Positions 36,334 to 45,353 of a stretch of 45,480 bases of DNA are shown here, in pieces. Numbering within the stretch: position 1 is the stretch's first letter; each line of letters opens with the position of its first letter. The translations under genes and the position numbers were made by a program. The stretch comes from an uncultured Burkholderiales bacterium (lineage in GTDB: Bacteria; Pseudomonadota; Gammaproteobacteria; Burkholderiales; Burkholderiaceae_C): positions 1 through 45,480 of the forward strand of contig CAMFGY010000035.1 in assembly GCA_945952065.1 (NCBI GenBank), read 5' to 3'. A model generated the notes under the pieces. It saw only the letters and a program-made list of their open reading frames with translations. It ran no database searches and was not told the origin of the DNA.

Positions 36334-38313
36334 TCAGGGCAAAGCGGGGCGCCGCAGGCTCAGCCAATGCTCGAAAGCAGCGGCCGACATGGGTTCACCG
36401 ATCAACTCCCCCTGCAAGCCTTGGCAACCCCATTGCAACAGCAAGTCGCGCTGCGCCTCATTGCGCACGCCCTCGGCGCTGACCTTCAAGCCCAGGCCCA
36501 AAGCCATTTGGATGATGGCGCGGGTGATGGCCGCCGAGCCGCTGTCGCCCGGCAAAGCGGCGACAAAGCTCTGGTCAATCTTGAGCTTGTCCAGCGGCAA
36601 GCGGGTCAGGTGCGCCAGCGAGGTGTAGCCGGTGCCAAAGTCATCCACCGACACGGTCAGGCCCAAGGCTCGCAGGGCGGCCAGGGTCTGGGGGGCGCTG
36701 GCGATTTCGTCCATCAGCATGCGCTCGGTCAGCTCCAGCTCCAGCCAAGCGCCCGGAACCTCCAACTCCTCCAACACGCGGGCGACCATATCGCCAAAGC
36801 CTTCCAGCCTGAACTGCATGCGAGAGAGGTTGACCGCAATCGGCACCTCGGCCAAGCCATATTGATGCCAGCGGCGCGCCTGCAGCGCCGCCGCCCGCAT
36901 CACCCAGGCGCCCAAGTCCACCATGAAGCGGTGCCGCTCGGCCACGTCGATGAAGGCATCGGGGCCCAGCAAACCGCGCTGCGGATGCTGCCAGCGCAGC
37001 AGCGCTTCAGCGCCAATCAATTGGCCGCTTGCGGCATCCACCTGCGGCTGGAAAAAGAGCACGAACTCGTTGCGCTCCAATGCCTGGGTGAGCTGGCTTT
37101 CCAGCACCAAGTCCGCATAGGCATGCTCGGCCAGCGAGTCTTCATAAAAGCGATAGCCCGCGCGGCCGGCGGCCTTGGCCTGATACATGGCCATATCGGC
37201 ATGCTGCATCAACTCTTCGACACGGCTGCCATGCTCGGGATACAGGCTCACGCCGATCGAGGGCGTGACGGTCAGCAAGCAGCCATCGGCCACCACCGGC
37301 ACCTCGACCACCGCCAGCAGCGCCATCAGCACCACCATCACATCGCTGCGCTCATGCACATCGCCCAGCAAGACAACAAACTCGTCGCCGCCAAATCGCG
37401 CCACCAGATCGGTCGAGCGCAAGCAATCGTTGATGCGCTCGGCCACGGTGATCAGCACCTTGTCGCCTTCCAGATGGCCCAGCGAATCATTGACGCGCTT
37501 GAAGTTGTCGAGGTCGATGAACAACAAGGCCAAGCGCTGCTGGCGGCTGGCGGCCACCTGCATCAGGCTGGCGGCGCGCTCGATGAAGGCGCTGCGGTTG
37601 AGCAGGCCGGTCAGATCATCATGGTGGGCCAAATGCTCGATGCGGGCTTGGGCGGCAATGCGGTCCCGGATGTCTCGCACAATGCTCATGCGCAGGCGCT
37701 CGCCGCCGCTGTCCACCGTGCGAACAATCGCCTCCACCGGGATGACATGGCCCGAACGGTGTACCAACGCGGTTTCATAACGCAATTCCTGCTCGGCTTC
37801 CATCACCGCGCAAACCTTGGCCCGCTCGCTGTCCAAAACAAAATCAATCACCGGCAGGCCCTGCACCTCGTGCAATTGGTAGCCCAGCAAGGCGCACATC
37901 GGCACATTGGCATCGGCAATCAAACCGTCTTTGTGGAACAAGATGCCTTCGGCGGTGGCCTGCATGAACTTCTCGAGCCGCGACTCACAGGGGCTGACGG
38001 CCGCCTCATGGGGCTCGCGCCACAGGCACCAATGCGCGCCCACTGACGCATCCCAGCGCATTTGCAGCAGGCCCCGGTGCGGCGCAGCGTCCAGCTTCAG
38101 GTCCAGGTCTTGTGTCTGCGTCACCGCCTGACGGAGCTCGGCACAAGCAGCCCAAAACACCGGCGGCTTGCCTGCCTCGCCCAGGCCCAGCGCCTGCCAT
38201 GCGGCATTGGCCTGCAAGACCTGACCCTGCCGATCCAGCAAGGCCAAGGGCAGCGGCAGCAAACGCCAATCCGCGGGCTGCAGCGGCGGCAGGGCCTGGT
38301 TTTGCGCGCTCAT
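36334..38313 (-). CDS. PAS-GGDEF-EAL cyclic-di-GMP turnover protein
   Basis: A 659-aa protein that can make or break cyclic di-GMP. It is probably cytoplasmic, with no membrane segment. N-terminal PAS-like segments lie at about 15-100 and 112-220 (the second with a clear PAS/PAC pattern, VIPVEAIVRTVDSGGERLRMSIVRDIRDR). The GGDEF domain has an intact active site (RFGGDEF, 308-312) and an inhibitory RxxD site (RSTD, 299-302). The EAL domain has EALLRW (436-438 EAL), ELTERMLMD and DDFGTGYTSLAHLTRLPLDKLKIDQSF, so all usual catalytic residues are present. The start at 38313 overlaps the UDG stop as ATGA, implying coupled translation. Confidence 0.95.
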   Translation of the reverse strand: MSAQNQALPPLQPADWRLLPLPLALLDRQGQVLQANAAWQALGLGEAGKPPVFWAACAELRQAVTQTQDLDLKLDAAPHRGLLQMRWDASVGAHWCLWREPHEAAVSPCESRLEKFMQATAEGILFHKDGLIADANVPMCALLGYQLHEVQGLPVIDFVLDSERAKVCAVMEAEQELRYETALVHRSGHVIPVEAIVRTVDSGGERLRMSIVRDIRDRIAAQARIEHLAHHDDLTGLLNRSAFIERAASLMQVAASRQQRLALLFIDLDNFKRVNDSLGHLEGDKVLITVAERINDCLRSTDLVARFGGDEFVVLLGDVHERSDVMVVLMALLAVVEVPVVADGCLLTVTPSIGVSLYPEHGSRVEELMQHADMAMYQAKAAGRAGYRFYEDSLAEHAYADLVLESQLTQALERNEFVLFFQPQVDAASGQLIGAEALLRWQHPQRGLLGPDAFIDVAERHRFMVDLGAWVMRAAALQARRWHQYGLAEVPIAVNLSRMQFRLEGFGDMVARVLEELEVPGAWLELELTERMLMDEIASAPQTLAALRALGLTVSVDDFGTGYTSLAHLTRLPLDKLKIDQSFVAALPGDSGSAAITRAIIQMALGLGLKVSAEGVRNEAQRDLLLQWGCQGLQGELIGEPMSAAAFEHWLSLRRPALP

Positions 38314-39197
38314 GGCCGCGGCTCCTGGCCCTGCAAATGGCGGCGCAGCAAGCACAGGTCTTCCCAGGCCCGGGCCTTCTCGGCCGGGTTGCGCAGCAAA
38401 TAGCTGAGCGGGAAGCTGACCACCACCGGCGTCGCCTGATACCGGTGCACCTGCCCGCGCAAACGCCCCAAGGCCTCTTGGGTGTGCAGCAAAGACTGCA
38501 CCGCCATGCGGCCCAGGGCCAGAATCACGCGCGGTTGCAGCAGCTCAATTTGACGCTGCAAATAGGGCTCGCACTGCAGCAATTCCGCAGCACCCGGGTT
38601 GCGGCCCGGCGTGCTGCGGCATTTCAAGGCATTGACCATGCCCACCTGCCCGGCGGCCTCGCTGGGGTCCAGCCCCAGCGCGCGCAACATATTGCCCAGC
38701 AGCTGCCCCGCTTGCCCGCCAAAAGGCTGGCCTTCGGCCAATTCGGCTTCGCCCGGCATATCGCCCACCACCAAGCATTGCACGGGGCCCTGGCCGCGCC
38801 CAAACACCACATCTTCCGGGCCGCGCCGAGCCTCGCAAAGAAAGCAGGCGCGGCAGGCGCTGACGCTGTGCTGCAGCGCCTGCCAATCCAAAGAAGTCAA
38901 TGAGGGCCCATGGGCCGGCGCCTCGCTGGGCGTGGCTTGCGGACGCTTCAATGCCGCCGGCAAGGCTTGCAGCACCGAGACGGGCGCGGGGGCGGGCTGA
39001 GCGAGAGGCTGAGCGGTGGGCTCAGGACGCGGCGCATCGGCAGCCCTGGTCTGCGCCGCCACCGCGGGCTCCGGCGCAGGGAGCACGGCAGCCTGCGCCT
39101 GCACTTCGGCTTCGGCTTGCGCTTCGTTTTCAGGCCGCGTCCATACCCGCAGCCCCATGGCGGCAAGCATGCGGCGCTGGCGTTCGTCCCAAGTCAT
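38310..39197 (-). CDS. Uracil-DNA glycosylase, family 4-like
   Basis: Removes uracil from DNA; 295 aa. The N-terminal about 100 residues (AEAEVQAQAAVLPAPEP ...) are Ala/Pro/Gln-rich and probably disordered. The catalytic domain has the iron-sulfur Cys pair CRACFLC, then the water-activating motif VVGDMPGEAELAEGQPFGGQAGQLL and NALKCRSTPGRNPGAAE, which supplies further Cys. These match family 4 enzymes with a 4Fe-4S cluster; the motif GDMPG replaces GExPG. A C-terminal HPSYLLR-type motif is present as FPLSYLLRNP, with Phe-Pro-Leu instead of His-Pro. ATGA overlaps join it to rimI upstream and the GGDEF/EAL gene downstream. Confidence 0.88.
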   Translation of the reverse strand: MTWDERQRRMLAAMGLRVWTRPENEAQAEAEVQAQAAVLPAPEPAVAAQTRAADAPRPEPTAQPLAQPAPAPVSVLQALPAALKRPQATPSEAPAHGPSLTSLDWQALQHSVSACRACFLCEARRGPEDVVFGRGQGPVQCLVVGDMPGEAELAEGQPFGGQAGQLLGNMLRALGLDPSEAAGQVGMVNALKCRSTPGRNPGAAELLQCEPYLQRQIELLQPRVILALGRMAVQSLLHTQEALGRLRGQVHRYQATPVVVSFPLSYLLRNPAEKARAWEDLCLLRRHLQGQEPRP

Positions 39198-39721
39198 TGC
39201 GGCACCGCCAAACTCATCAAGCAAGCGTCTTCTCGCGGGCCTTGCAGCACTGGGTAATAGCCGCGCCGCACCCCCACTTCACGAAAGCCATAACGCCGAT
39301 ACACCTCCCGCGCGCGCTGATTGCTCAGGCGCACTTCCAGCCAAAGCTGCGGGCAGTTTTGTTCCACGCACAGGCGGCACAGCGCATCCAACATCTGCCG
39401 TGCCAAGCCCTGGCCCTGCGCCGCAGCGGCCACGGAAATGTTCAGCAAATGCATTTCCTCAAAGCCCTTCATGGCCAGGAAGTACCCCAAGATCGGCGTC
39501 TTGGGTTCACGCAGCGAAGGCACCGGGCGCAAGACATAGGCCACATAGCCGGCCGCCATCGAGTCGATGAAATTGCCCTCTGACCAAGGCAAGGCATAGA
39601 CCTCACGCTCAATCGTCAGCACCTCGGGCACATCGGCCAACTGCATGGGCTGCAAACGGGTCGCAGGCGCCGACTGCGGCCCCCTCGGGCCGTCCAAAGC
39701 CTCGTTCAGCAAGGCACTCAT
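39194..39721 (-). CDS. rimI: Ribosomal protein bS18 alanine N-acetyltransferase (RimI)
   Basis: A GNAT acetyltransferase of 175 aa. The acetyl-CoA loop is AAQGQGLARQMLDAL, followed by LEVRLSNQRAREVYRRYGFREVGVRRGYYP, the usual RimI ending. The N-terminus starts with a non-family extension of about 20 residues (SALLNEALDGPRGPQSAPATR) before LQPMQLADVPEVLTIEREVYALPW. The start at 39721 overlaps the tsaB stop as ATGA. RimI next to tsaB is a conserved pair in proteobacteria. Confidence 0.93.
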   Translation of the reverse strand: MSALLNEALDGPRGPQSAPATRLQPMQLADVPEVLTIEREVYALPWSEGNFIDSMAAGYVAYVLRPVPSLREPKTPILGYFLAMKGFEEMHLLNISVAAAAQGQGLARQMLDALCRLCVEQNCPQLWLEVRLSNQRAREVYRRYGFREVGVRRGYYPVLQGPREDACLMSLAVPQ

Positions 39722-40494
39722 GAGGCGGTCGAGGCCTGTTGTTGTTGTTCGCGCAAGGCCAGCCGCTCCGCGGTGGTTTGCGCCACTTTGTCGCGCACAT
39801 ACAGCGGCATGGCCTGTGCGGCATCCAGCAAGTCCCCCTGGGCCCAGGCCTGCGTGGTCAAAGCGGCCAAGGCCGCCGCCCGCGACTGATGCCGGGGCCA
39901 GCAATGCCGGGCCGCCTGCACAGCGGGGGCCAAGGCCTCGGCAAACACGCTCAAGGCCGAGCCACAAAGGGCGCCGGGCTGCCCCCAAAAAGCCATCAAG
40001 GCCTCGGGGCTGTAGAGCGCCGGCGCATGCACCAACTGCCAAGCGCCTTCCTCCCAACGGTAGGCCGCGGCGTAAATCTCGCCCATGCGCGCATCCATGG
40101 CCACCCACATCAGGCCCTCAAACTCAAACGCCCCGCCGACTTGTTGCTGCAGCTGCAAGCGGGCGTCTTCGGCCACCAGCATCAGGCTGTCGATGGGCAA
40201 CACCGGTTTGCCAGCGCCGAAAGCCAAACCCTGCACCACGGCACAGGCGGCACGCAGGCCGGTGAATGCCCCGGGGCCACGACCATAGGCGATGGCATCC
40301 ACATCGGCCAATTTCAAACCGGCTTGGGCCAGCAAATCCAGCGCTTGCGGCACCAATTGCGAAGAGGCTTGGGGCCCACCTTCGGCCTCGAACAGCCAAG
40401 TTCCGGCCGGGCTGCTCAGAGACAAAGCCATGGTTTCGGTCGAACTATCGAGGGCCAGCAAAACAGTCATTGGGGAAGTGTAGCTTTGGGCCAT
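39718..40494 (-). CDS. tsaB: tRNA threonylcarbamoyladenosine synthesis protein TsaB
   Basis: The partner subunit of TsaD in t6A37 formation; 258 aa, an ASKHA-fold protein. LLALDSSTETMALSLSSP is the typical N-terminal motif, followed by AYGRGPGAFTGLRAACAVVQGLAFGAGKPVLPIDSL and VAMDARMGEIYAAAY. The start at 40494 has AGGG about 5 bases upstream; an internal ATG at 40470 would remove eight residues. It is the first gene of the leftward operon tsaB-rimI-udg-GGDEF/EAL-midA. Confidence 0.95.
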   Translation of the reverse strand: MAQSYTSPMTVLLALDSSTETMALSLSSPAGTWLFEAEGGPQASSQLVPQALDLLAQAGLKLADVDAIAYGRGPGAFTGLRAACAVVQGLAFGAGKPVLPIDSLMLVAEDARLQLQQQVGGAFEFEGLMWVAMDARMGEIYAAAYRWEEGAWQLVHAPALYSPEALMAFWGQPGALCGSALSVFAEALAPAVQAARHCWPRHQSRAAALAALTTQAWAQGDLLDAAQAMPLYVRDKVAQTTAERLALREQQQQASTAS

Positions 40495-40539
40495 GAAGCC
40501 CTGCGCCTTGGGTCAGCGCCCGCATCAGTTGCGCAGATG

Positions 40540-40567
40540 AAAAAGCCCGGCCGCTGAGCGACCGGGC
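40540..40567 (-). terminator. Terminator of the purE-purK-tsaC-GDSL operon
   Basis: On the minus strand a 10-bp stem (40545-40554 with 40558-40567, one G-U pair, 3-base loop) is followed by a run of five T residues. It begins 27 bases past the lipoprotein stop and lies just before tsaB, separating the two leftward operons. Confidence 0.88.
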
Positions 40568-40593
40568 CGAACCTTGACAAGCGCTGGCGTTGA

Positions 40594-41559
40594 TCAGAAG
40601 GGGTTGTAGAACACCCGGTTGTAGGCGATGTAGCCAATCTGCTCGTTCGCATAGGGACTCAGCATTCGATCGGTCGCCCACATATAGTTTTTGTAGGCAT
40701 CGCTGGTGGTCGCCGCGGTGCTCAGGGTTTTCGGGGTGCACTCCGTGGCCGCCACCGTGGGCAAGCAGGCCGCATCTACCCAGTTGCCAAACTGCTGGAA
40801 CCGGACCCACTTCTGGGTTTCGACTTCTGTGTCCACCAAGCCGATCAAATGGCCATCATTGATGATGGTGATGCGCATCTCGATATTGAAGGCATGGGTC
40901 AAATCGCTGAGCAATTTGGCGCGGCCGGCATTGAGCTTGTCATCGGCCAGGGCCTTGGGACTCAAGCCGAGGTCTGGCACAGTGAGCAACACGGTCCGCC
41001 CGTCCGCATTGGCCAAACGATTGACTTGATTGCCCAGCTCCACACCCAGGGCGCGCGCCTCGGCCATCAGCGAATCTTGCGATTGCGCGGGGTACTTGGC
41101 GTACAAGGCCCACAAATCATTGGCGCCGACCAACACCGTCAACAAGTCCTTGGGACCGATGGTGCCGCTGGCCTGATGGGCGTCGATTTGCGCCTTGAAG
41201 TCGGCGACCTTGGCGCCGGCCTTGGCATACATCAGGTTCTTGGGTGCGGCCACCTTGTCGGGGTTGCACTCCGCAAACACCAGGCTGTAACGCGAAGCCA
41301 CGACTTGCAACCAGAGCGGGTTGTTTTGGCATTCCAAAACGCCGGTGGTGGCGTTCAGCGCATTGATCGTGTGCTTTTTGCCTTCGGGGGTGATGACGCT
41401 GTATTCATCCCCAAAGCTGATCATGCGCTCGGGTTTGAAGGGCTCAATCTGCTGAGTCCCGCCGCCGCAAGCGGCCAGAAGGGCGCTGAGGGCCAAGGAC
41501 AAAAAACCACCAACCCGGCCATAGCGACCCGCGCCGCCTTGAATACGCTTCATGAACAT
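40594..41559 (-). CDS. GDSL/SGNH-hydrolase-like lipoprotein lacking catalytic residues
   Basis: A lipoprotein of 321 aa: a basic N-terminus, hydrophobic core and lipobox LLAACGGG (Cys near residue 33). The fold signature of SGNH/GDSL esterases is visible: block I as MISFGDEYSV, block II as YAKAGAKV, block III as VGANDLW and a block-V region as WATDRMLSPYANEQIG. Yet the usual GDS nucleophile reads GDE and no His follows the Asp in block V (usually DxxHPT). If aligned correctly it cannot use the normal Ser-His-Asp mechanism. It lies 31 bases downstream of tsaC in the purE-purK-tsaC operon, with a terminator after it. The start may instead be 41553. Confidence 0.75.
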   Translation of the reverse strand: MFMKRIQGGAGRYGRVGGFLSLALSALLAACGGGTQQIEPFKPERMISFGDEYSVITPEGKKHTINALNATTGVLECQNNPLWLQVVASRYSLVFAECNPDKVAAPKNLMYAKAGAKVADFKAQIDAHQASGTIGPKDLLTVLVGANDLWALYAKYPAQSQDSLMAEARALGVELGNQVNRLANADGRTVLLTVPDLGLSPKALADDKLNAGRAKLLSDLTHAFNIEMRITIINDGHLIGLVDTEVETQKWVRFQQFGNWVDAACLPTVAATECTPKTLSTAATTSDAYKNYMWATDRMLSPYANEQIGYIAYNRVFYNPF

Positions 41560-41590
41560 TCCATCCCGAAAACTCAACAAACCCACAACT

Positions 41591-42580
41591 TCACTCAAAA
41601 GCCGCAGCGGCACGGCTCAGGCGATCCCTGACCCCGTCCCACTCGCGCGCCGGCGGCGGCGACTCCACCCAAATTTCTCTTGCGCCCGCCGCATCCAGTT
41701 CGCGCAACACCGCAAACAACTGCTGCGCAGCGGCCGCTGCGTCTGCCGGCATGTGCCGCAGCAAAAGACCGCCCGCAAAGCCGACGGCCGTGCGGGAATA
41801 TACCGCCAGCCCTTGCGGCAGGGTTTCAGGCCGCGGATCAGCCAGACGCTGCTGCAGCTGCGCAGTGCTGAGCAGCCGCACCGTGGCGCGTGGCGCATAG
41901 TGGGCCGCCAGGGTGCCCGAGGCACGCGGCGCAGCGGCATCGGGCGCCAGCAAGGGCGTGCCCAACACGGATTCGATCTGCGCGGCCGTCAGCACGCCGG
42001 GGCGCAGCAAAACGGCCTGACCCCGGCTGCAATCCACAATGCTGGACTCAATGCCCACGGCGCAATCGCCGCCGTCCAAGACCAGCAAATCGGCATCGAA
42101 CTCATCGGCCACATGGGCCGCCCGCGTGGGGCTGACGCGGCCAAAGCGGTTGGCGCTGGGCGCCGCAACACCACGCACCCCGAGCTGCCGCGCCGCGGCC
42201 AACAAGGCCCGCGCCACCGGATGCGCCGGGCAGCGCAGGCCGATGCTGGACTGCCCGCCCGCCGAGGCAGCGGCAATGCCTTCAGCGCGCGGCACGATCA
42301 CCGTCATCGGCCCGGGCCAAAAAGCCTGCATCAGGCGCCGCGCCACCTCGGGCAAGTCGGCGGCGAAATAGGCGGCATCCTCAGCGTCCAGCACATGCAC
42401 GATCAAAGGGTGATCGGCCGGCCGGCCCTTGGCGGCAAAAATCTTGGCCACGGCCGCATCGGCGTCGGCGCGAGCGCCCAGGCCGTAGACCGTCTCGGTG
42501 GGCAGGGCCACCAGCTCGCCCGCGGCCAAGGCGCGCGCCGCGCTGGCGATGGCCTGGGGATCGGTGCCGTTCAGAATCAT
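41591..42580 (-). CDS. tsaC: L-threonylcarbamoyladenylate synthase (Sua5/TsaC)
   Basis: Makes threonylcarbamoyl-AMP from Thr, bicarbonate and ATP, the first step of t6A synthesis; 329 aa. The YrdC domain has LPTETVYGLGA, KIFAAKGRPADHPLIVHV and APSANRFGRVSPT. The C-terminal Sua5 domain (about 210-329) makes this the long Sua5 type rather than the short E. coli TsaC; the region GTLAAHYAPRATVRLL is the usual link. It lies 22 bases after purK and 31 bases before the lipoprotein gene. Confidence 0.96.
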   Translation of the reverse strand: MILNGTDPQAIASAARALAAGELVALPTETVYGLGARADADAAVAKIFAAKGRPADHPLIVHVLDAEDAAYFAADLPEVARRLMQAFWPGPMTVIVPRAEGIAAASAGGQSSIGLRCPAHPVARALLAAARQLGVRGVAAPSANRFGRVSPTRAAHVADEFDADLLVLDGGDCAVGIESSIVDCSRGQAVLLRPGVLTAAQIESVLGTPLLAPDAAAPRASGTLAAHYAPRATVRLLSTAQLQQRLADPRPETLPQGLAVYSRTAVGFAGGLLLRHMPADAAAAAQQLFAVLRELDAAGAREIWVESPPPAREWDGVRDRLSRAAAAFE

Positions 42581-42602
42581 GGCCGCGCTCTCATCGGGCT
42601 GA

Positions 42603-43775
42603 TCACCATTCGGTCGGCAGGCCCAGCAAGGCGGCCGCCTGTCTCGCCAGCGCTTCGGCCTGCTCGGCCGTGGCGGCAGTGATGTTCAGATGGCCCATCT
42701 TGCGGCCGACCCGAGCGCTGCTTTTGCCGTAGAGATGCAAATGCGTGCCCGGCAGGGCCAGCACGGCGTCCCAAGCCGGAGTGCGCTCCACGCCTTGGGC
42801 ATCAAACCACAAATCGCCCAGCAGGTTCAGCATCACGGTCGGTGAATGCAGGCGTGGCTGGCGCAGTGGCAGCCCGGCCATGGCGCGCACCTGCAGATCA
42901 AACTGCGACACATCGCAGGCGTTCATCGTGTAGTGCCCGGAGTTGTGCGGGCGCGGCGCCATTTCATTGACGATCAGCCGGCCGTCTTGCAGCACAAAGA
43001 ACTCCACACAGAGCACGCCGACGTATTGCATGGACGCGGCAATGCGCGCCGCCGAAGCCAAGGCCTCGGCCTGCAAAGCCTCAGACACCGCCGGGGCCGG
43101 CACCTGGGTGACGGCCAAGATACCCTCGCGATGCAGGTTTTGCTGCACCGGGAACTGCACAATTTCACCCTGGGCATTGCGGGCGCTGATGACCGACAAC
43201 TCCAGTGCCAGCGGCAGCATTTGCTCCAACACGCAATCCACCTGGCGCAGCTCGGCCCAAGCGGCCACCAGCTCGGCGCGGTTGCGCACGCGGATCTGGC
43301 CCTTGCCGTCGTAACCCATGCGGGTGGTCTTCAAAATGCCGGGCAGCAAGGCCTCGCTGACGGCCTGCAAGGCCGCCTCGCTGTTGATCACCGCATATGG
43401 CGCGCAGGCCACGCCGCTGGCGGCGAAATGCGCCTTTTCGGCGGCGCGGTCTTGGCAGATGGCCACGGCCGAACCGGCCGGCGCGACCACGCGGCTTTGC
43501 GCCAAACGCTCCAGCGCCTGGGCCGGCACGTTCTCAAACTCGGTGGTGATGGCCTGGCACTGAGCACTCAAGCGCTGCAAACCGGCTTCATCCAGGTAGC
43601 CGCTTTGCACATGTTCATGGGCCACCAAGCCGGCCGGGCTGTCGGCATCGGGGTCCAGCACCACGGTGCGGTAGCCCAGGCTTTGGGCGGCATGCACAAA
43701 CATGCGGCCCAGCTGGCCGCCACCCATCACGCCCAGGGTGGCTTCGCCCGGCAGCAAAGGGGTGGTGCCGGCCAT
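42603..43775 (-). CDS. purK: N5-carboxyaminoimidazole ribonucleotide synthase
   Basis: An ATP-grasp enzyme of purine synthesis that makes N5-CAIR from AIR, bicarbonate and ATP; 390 aa. Seen: LGVMGGGQLGRMFVHAAQSLGY, VVLDPDADSPAG, ITTEFENVPAQALERLA, MGYDGKGQIRV and VEFFVLQDGRLIVNEMAPRPHNSGHYTMNAC. Its ATG shares one base with the purE stop (TGATG), so the two are coupled, as in most bacteria with both genes. Confidence 0.98.
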   Translation of the reverse strand: MAGTTPLLPGEATLGVMGGGQLGRMFVHAAQSLGYRTVVLDPDADSPAGLVAHEHVQSGYLDEAGLQRLSAQCQAITTEFENVPAQALERLAQSRVVAPAGSAVAICQDRAAEKAHFAASGVACAPYAVINSEAALQAVSEALLPGILKTTRMGYDGKGQIRVRNRAELVAAWAELRQVDCVLEQMLPLALELSVISARNAQGEIVQFPVQQNLHREGILAVTQVPAPAVSEALQAEALASAARIAASMQYVGVLCVEFFVLQDGRLIVNEMAPRPHNSGHYTMNACDVSQFDLQVRAMAGLPLRQPRLHSPTVMLNLLGDLWFDAQGVERTPAWDAVLALPGTHLHLYGKSSARVGRKMGHLNITAATAEQAEALARQAAALLGLPTEW

Positions 43776-44272
43776 CAGACCAGATCCTTGCTCATGGCGC
43801 GCGCCACTTCGGTTTGGCGAGCGCGGAAGGCTTGCAGCTTTTCGCGCAGGGCCGCGTCCTGGTTGGCCAGCATGGCCACGGCAAACAGCGCCGCATTGCC
43901 TGCGCCCGCCGTGCCGATGGCAAAGGTAGCAACCGGAATGCCCTTGGGCATCTGCACGATGGAATGCAGCGAATCCACGCCTTGCAAATGGCGGCTGGCC
44001 ACCGGCACGCCCAGCACCGGCACCACCGTCTTGGCGGCCAACATGCCCGGCAGATGCGCGGCCCCACCGGCCCCTGCGATGATGGCCTGCAGGCCGCGCC
44101 CGGCGGCGCTTTCCGCATAGGCAAACATATCGTCCGGCATGCGATGGGCCGACACCACCTGGGTCTCATAGGCGATGCCGAACTCGGCGAGAATGTCGGC
44201 GGCGTGCTTCATGGTTTCCCAGTCACTGCTGGAACCCATCACCACGCCAATCAGGGGAGTTGCTGTCTTCAT
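43775..44272 (-). CDS. purE: N5-carboxyaminoimidazole ribonucleotide mutase
   Basis: Converts N5-CAIR to CAIR in purine synthesis; 165 aa, class I PurE. The signature [20 protein letters not shown] is at residues 9-28; VVSAHRMPD holds the catalytic His region; [24 protein letters not shown] is typical. First gene of the operon purE-purK-tsaC-lipoprotein. The 121-base gap to the divergent thioredoxin-like gene should hold its promoter; I cannot assign boxes. Confidence 0.98.
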   Translation of the reverse strand: MKTATPLIGVVMGSSSDWETMKHAADILAEFGIAYETQVVSAHRMPDDMFAYAESAAGRGLQAIIAGAGGAAHLPGMLAAKTVVPVLGVPVASRHLQGVDSLHSIVQMPKGIPVATFAIGTAGAGNAALFAVAMLANQDAALREKLQAFRARQTEVARAMSKDLV

Positions 44273-44393
44273 GGAGGTGCCCGGCAGTTTTCTGCGCGGC
44301 TCGCTTCGTCAAAGGCTGGAAAGCCTTGAATTGTAGGCGGCCAGGGCCATCTACCCCCCTCTGCCCCATTGTTGACCCCAAGTTCGGCTCGCC

Positions 44394-45353
44394 ATGATCG
44401 ACATCACGCTACAAAACTTCGAATCTGAACTCATCACCGGCTCCATGCAACAGCCGGTGCTGCTGGACATTTGGGCGCCCTGGTGCGGCCCCTGCCGAAC
44501 CCTGGGCCCGATGCTGGAGAAGCTGGAGGCGGCCTACGCCGGCCGCTTCACCCTGGCCAAGCTCAACAGCGATGAAGTGCCCGAGATCGCCAGCCAGCTC
44601 AGCCAGATGTTTGGCGTGCGCAGCATCCCGTTTTGCGTGATGTTTGTCGGCGGCCAACCGGTGGACGGCTTTGTGGGCGCGGTGCCCGAGGCGCAGATTC
44701 GCGAGTTTCTGGACAAGCATGTGCCGCCGGGCGAGGTGCTGGCCGCGCAAGAAGACGTGGCCGAAGCCGAAGCCTTGCTGGCCGATGGCGATTTGGAATC
44801 CGCCCTGGGCAAGCTGCAACAAGCCTTGGAGAGCGACCCCGCCAACGAGGTCGCCCGCTTTGACTATGTGAAAGCCTTGCTGGAACTGGGCCTGCTCAGC
44901 GAAGCCCAAGCGGCTTTTGCGCCCGTGGCCGCCAAGGCCGCCGACACCATCACCCCGCATGCCCGCTTTGCCGCCCTGGGGCATTGGCTGAGCGCCTGCG
45001 AGCGCGCCGCGGCCGGCCTCGACGCAGCCGCCCTGCTTGCCGCCATTGAAAGCAATAAGCGCGACTTCGAAGCCCGCTTCGCGCTGGCCCAAGGCCTGAT
45101 GGCCGAACAGCGCTTCACCGACGCCATGGACGCGCTGCTGGAAATCATCATGCGCGACAAGAGCTGGAACAACGAGCTCGCACGCAAAACCTATGTGGCC
45201 ATCTTGGAATTGCTGAGCAAACCCGCCCCCAAGCCCGCCGCCAACGAAGCCAAAACCAAGGGCACGCTCGAACTGGCCGGCCAAGCCGTGGTCGTCGCCC
45301 GCGACCCCCTGCTCGACCAATACCGCCGCAAGCTCAGCATGGCCCTGAACTGA
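44394..45353 (+). CDS. cnoX: Thioredoxin-TPR co-chaperone, CnoX/YbbN type
   Basis: A cytoplasmic protein of 319 aa. An N-terminal thioredoxin domain (1-110) with active site WAPWCGPCRTLGPM and cis-Pro SIPFC is followed by tetratricopeptide-like helices (about 120-290, for example EDVAEAEALLADGDLESALGKLQQALESDPANEVARFDYVKALLELG). This matches CnoX/YbbN, which protects substrates under oxidative (HOCl) stress and passes them to GroEL. E. coli YbbN has SxxC, whereas this one keeps both Cys and may be a working oxidoreductase. The C-terminal Lys/Ala linker and VARDPLLDQYRRKLSMAL end are unlike the core domain. Confidence 0.92.
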   Translation: MIDITLQNFESELITGSMQQPVLLDIWAPWCGPCRTLGPMLEKLEAAYAGRFTLAKLNSDEVPEIASQLSQMFGVRSIPFCVMFVGGQPVDGFVGAVPEAQIREFLDKHVPPGEVLAAQEDVAEAEALLADGDLESALGKLQQALESDPANEVARFDYVKALLELGLLSEAQAAFAPVAAKAADTITPHARFAALGHWLSACERAAAGLDAAALLAAIESNKRDFEARFALAQGLMAEQRFTDAMDALLEIIMRDKSWNNELARKTYVAILELLSKPAPKPAANEAKTKGTLELAGQAVVVARDPLLDQYRRKLSMALN

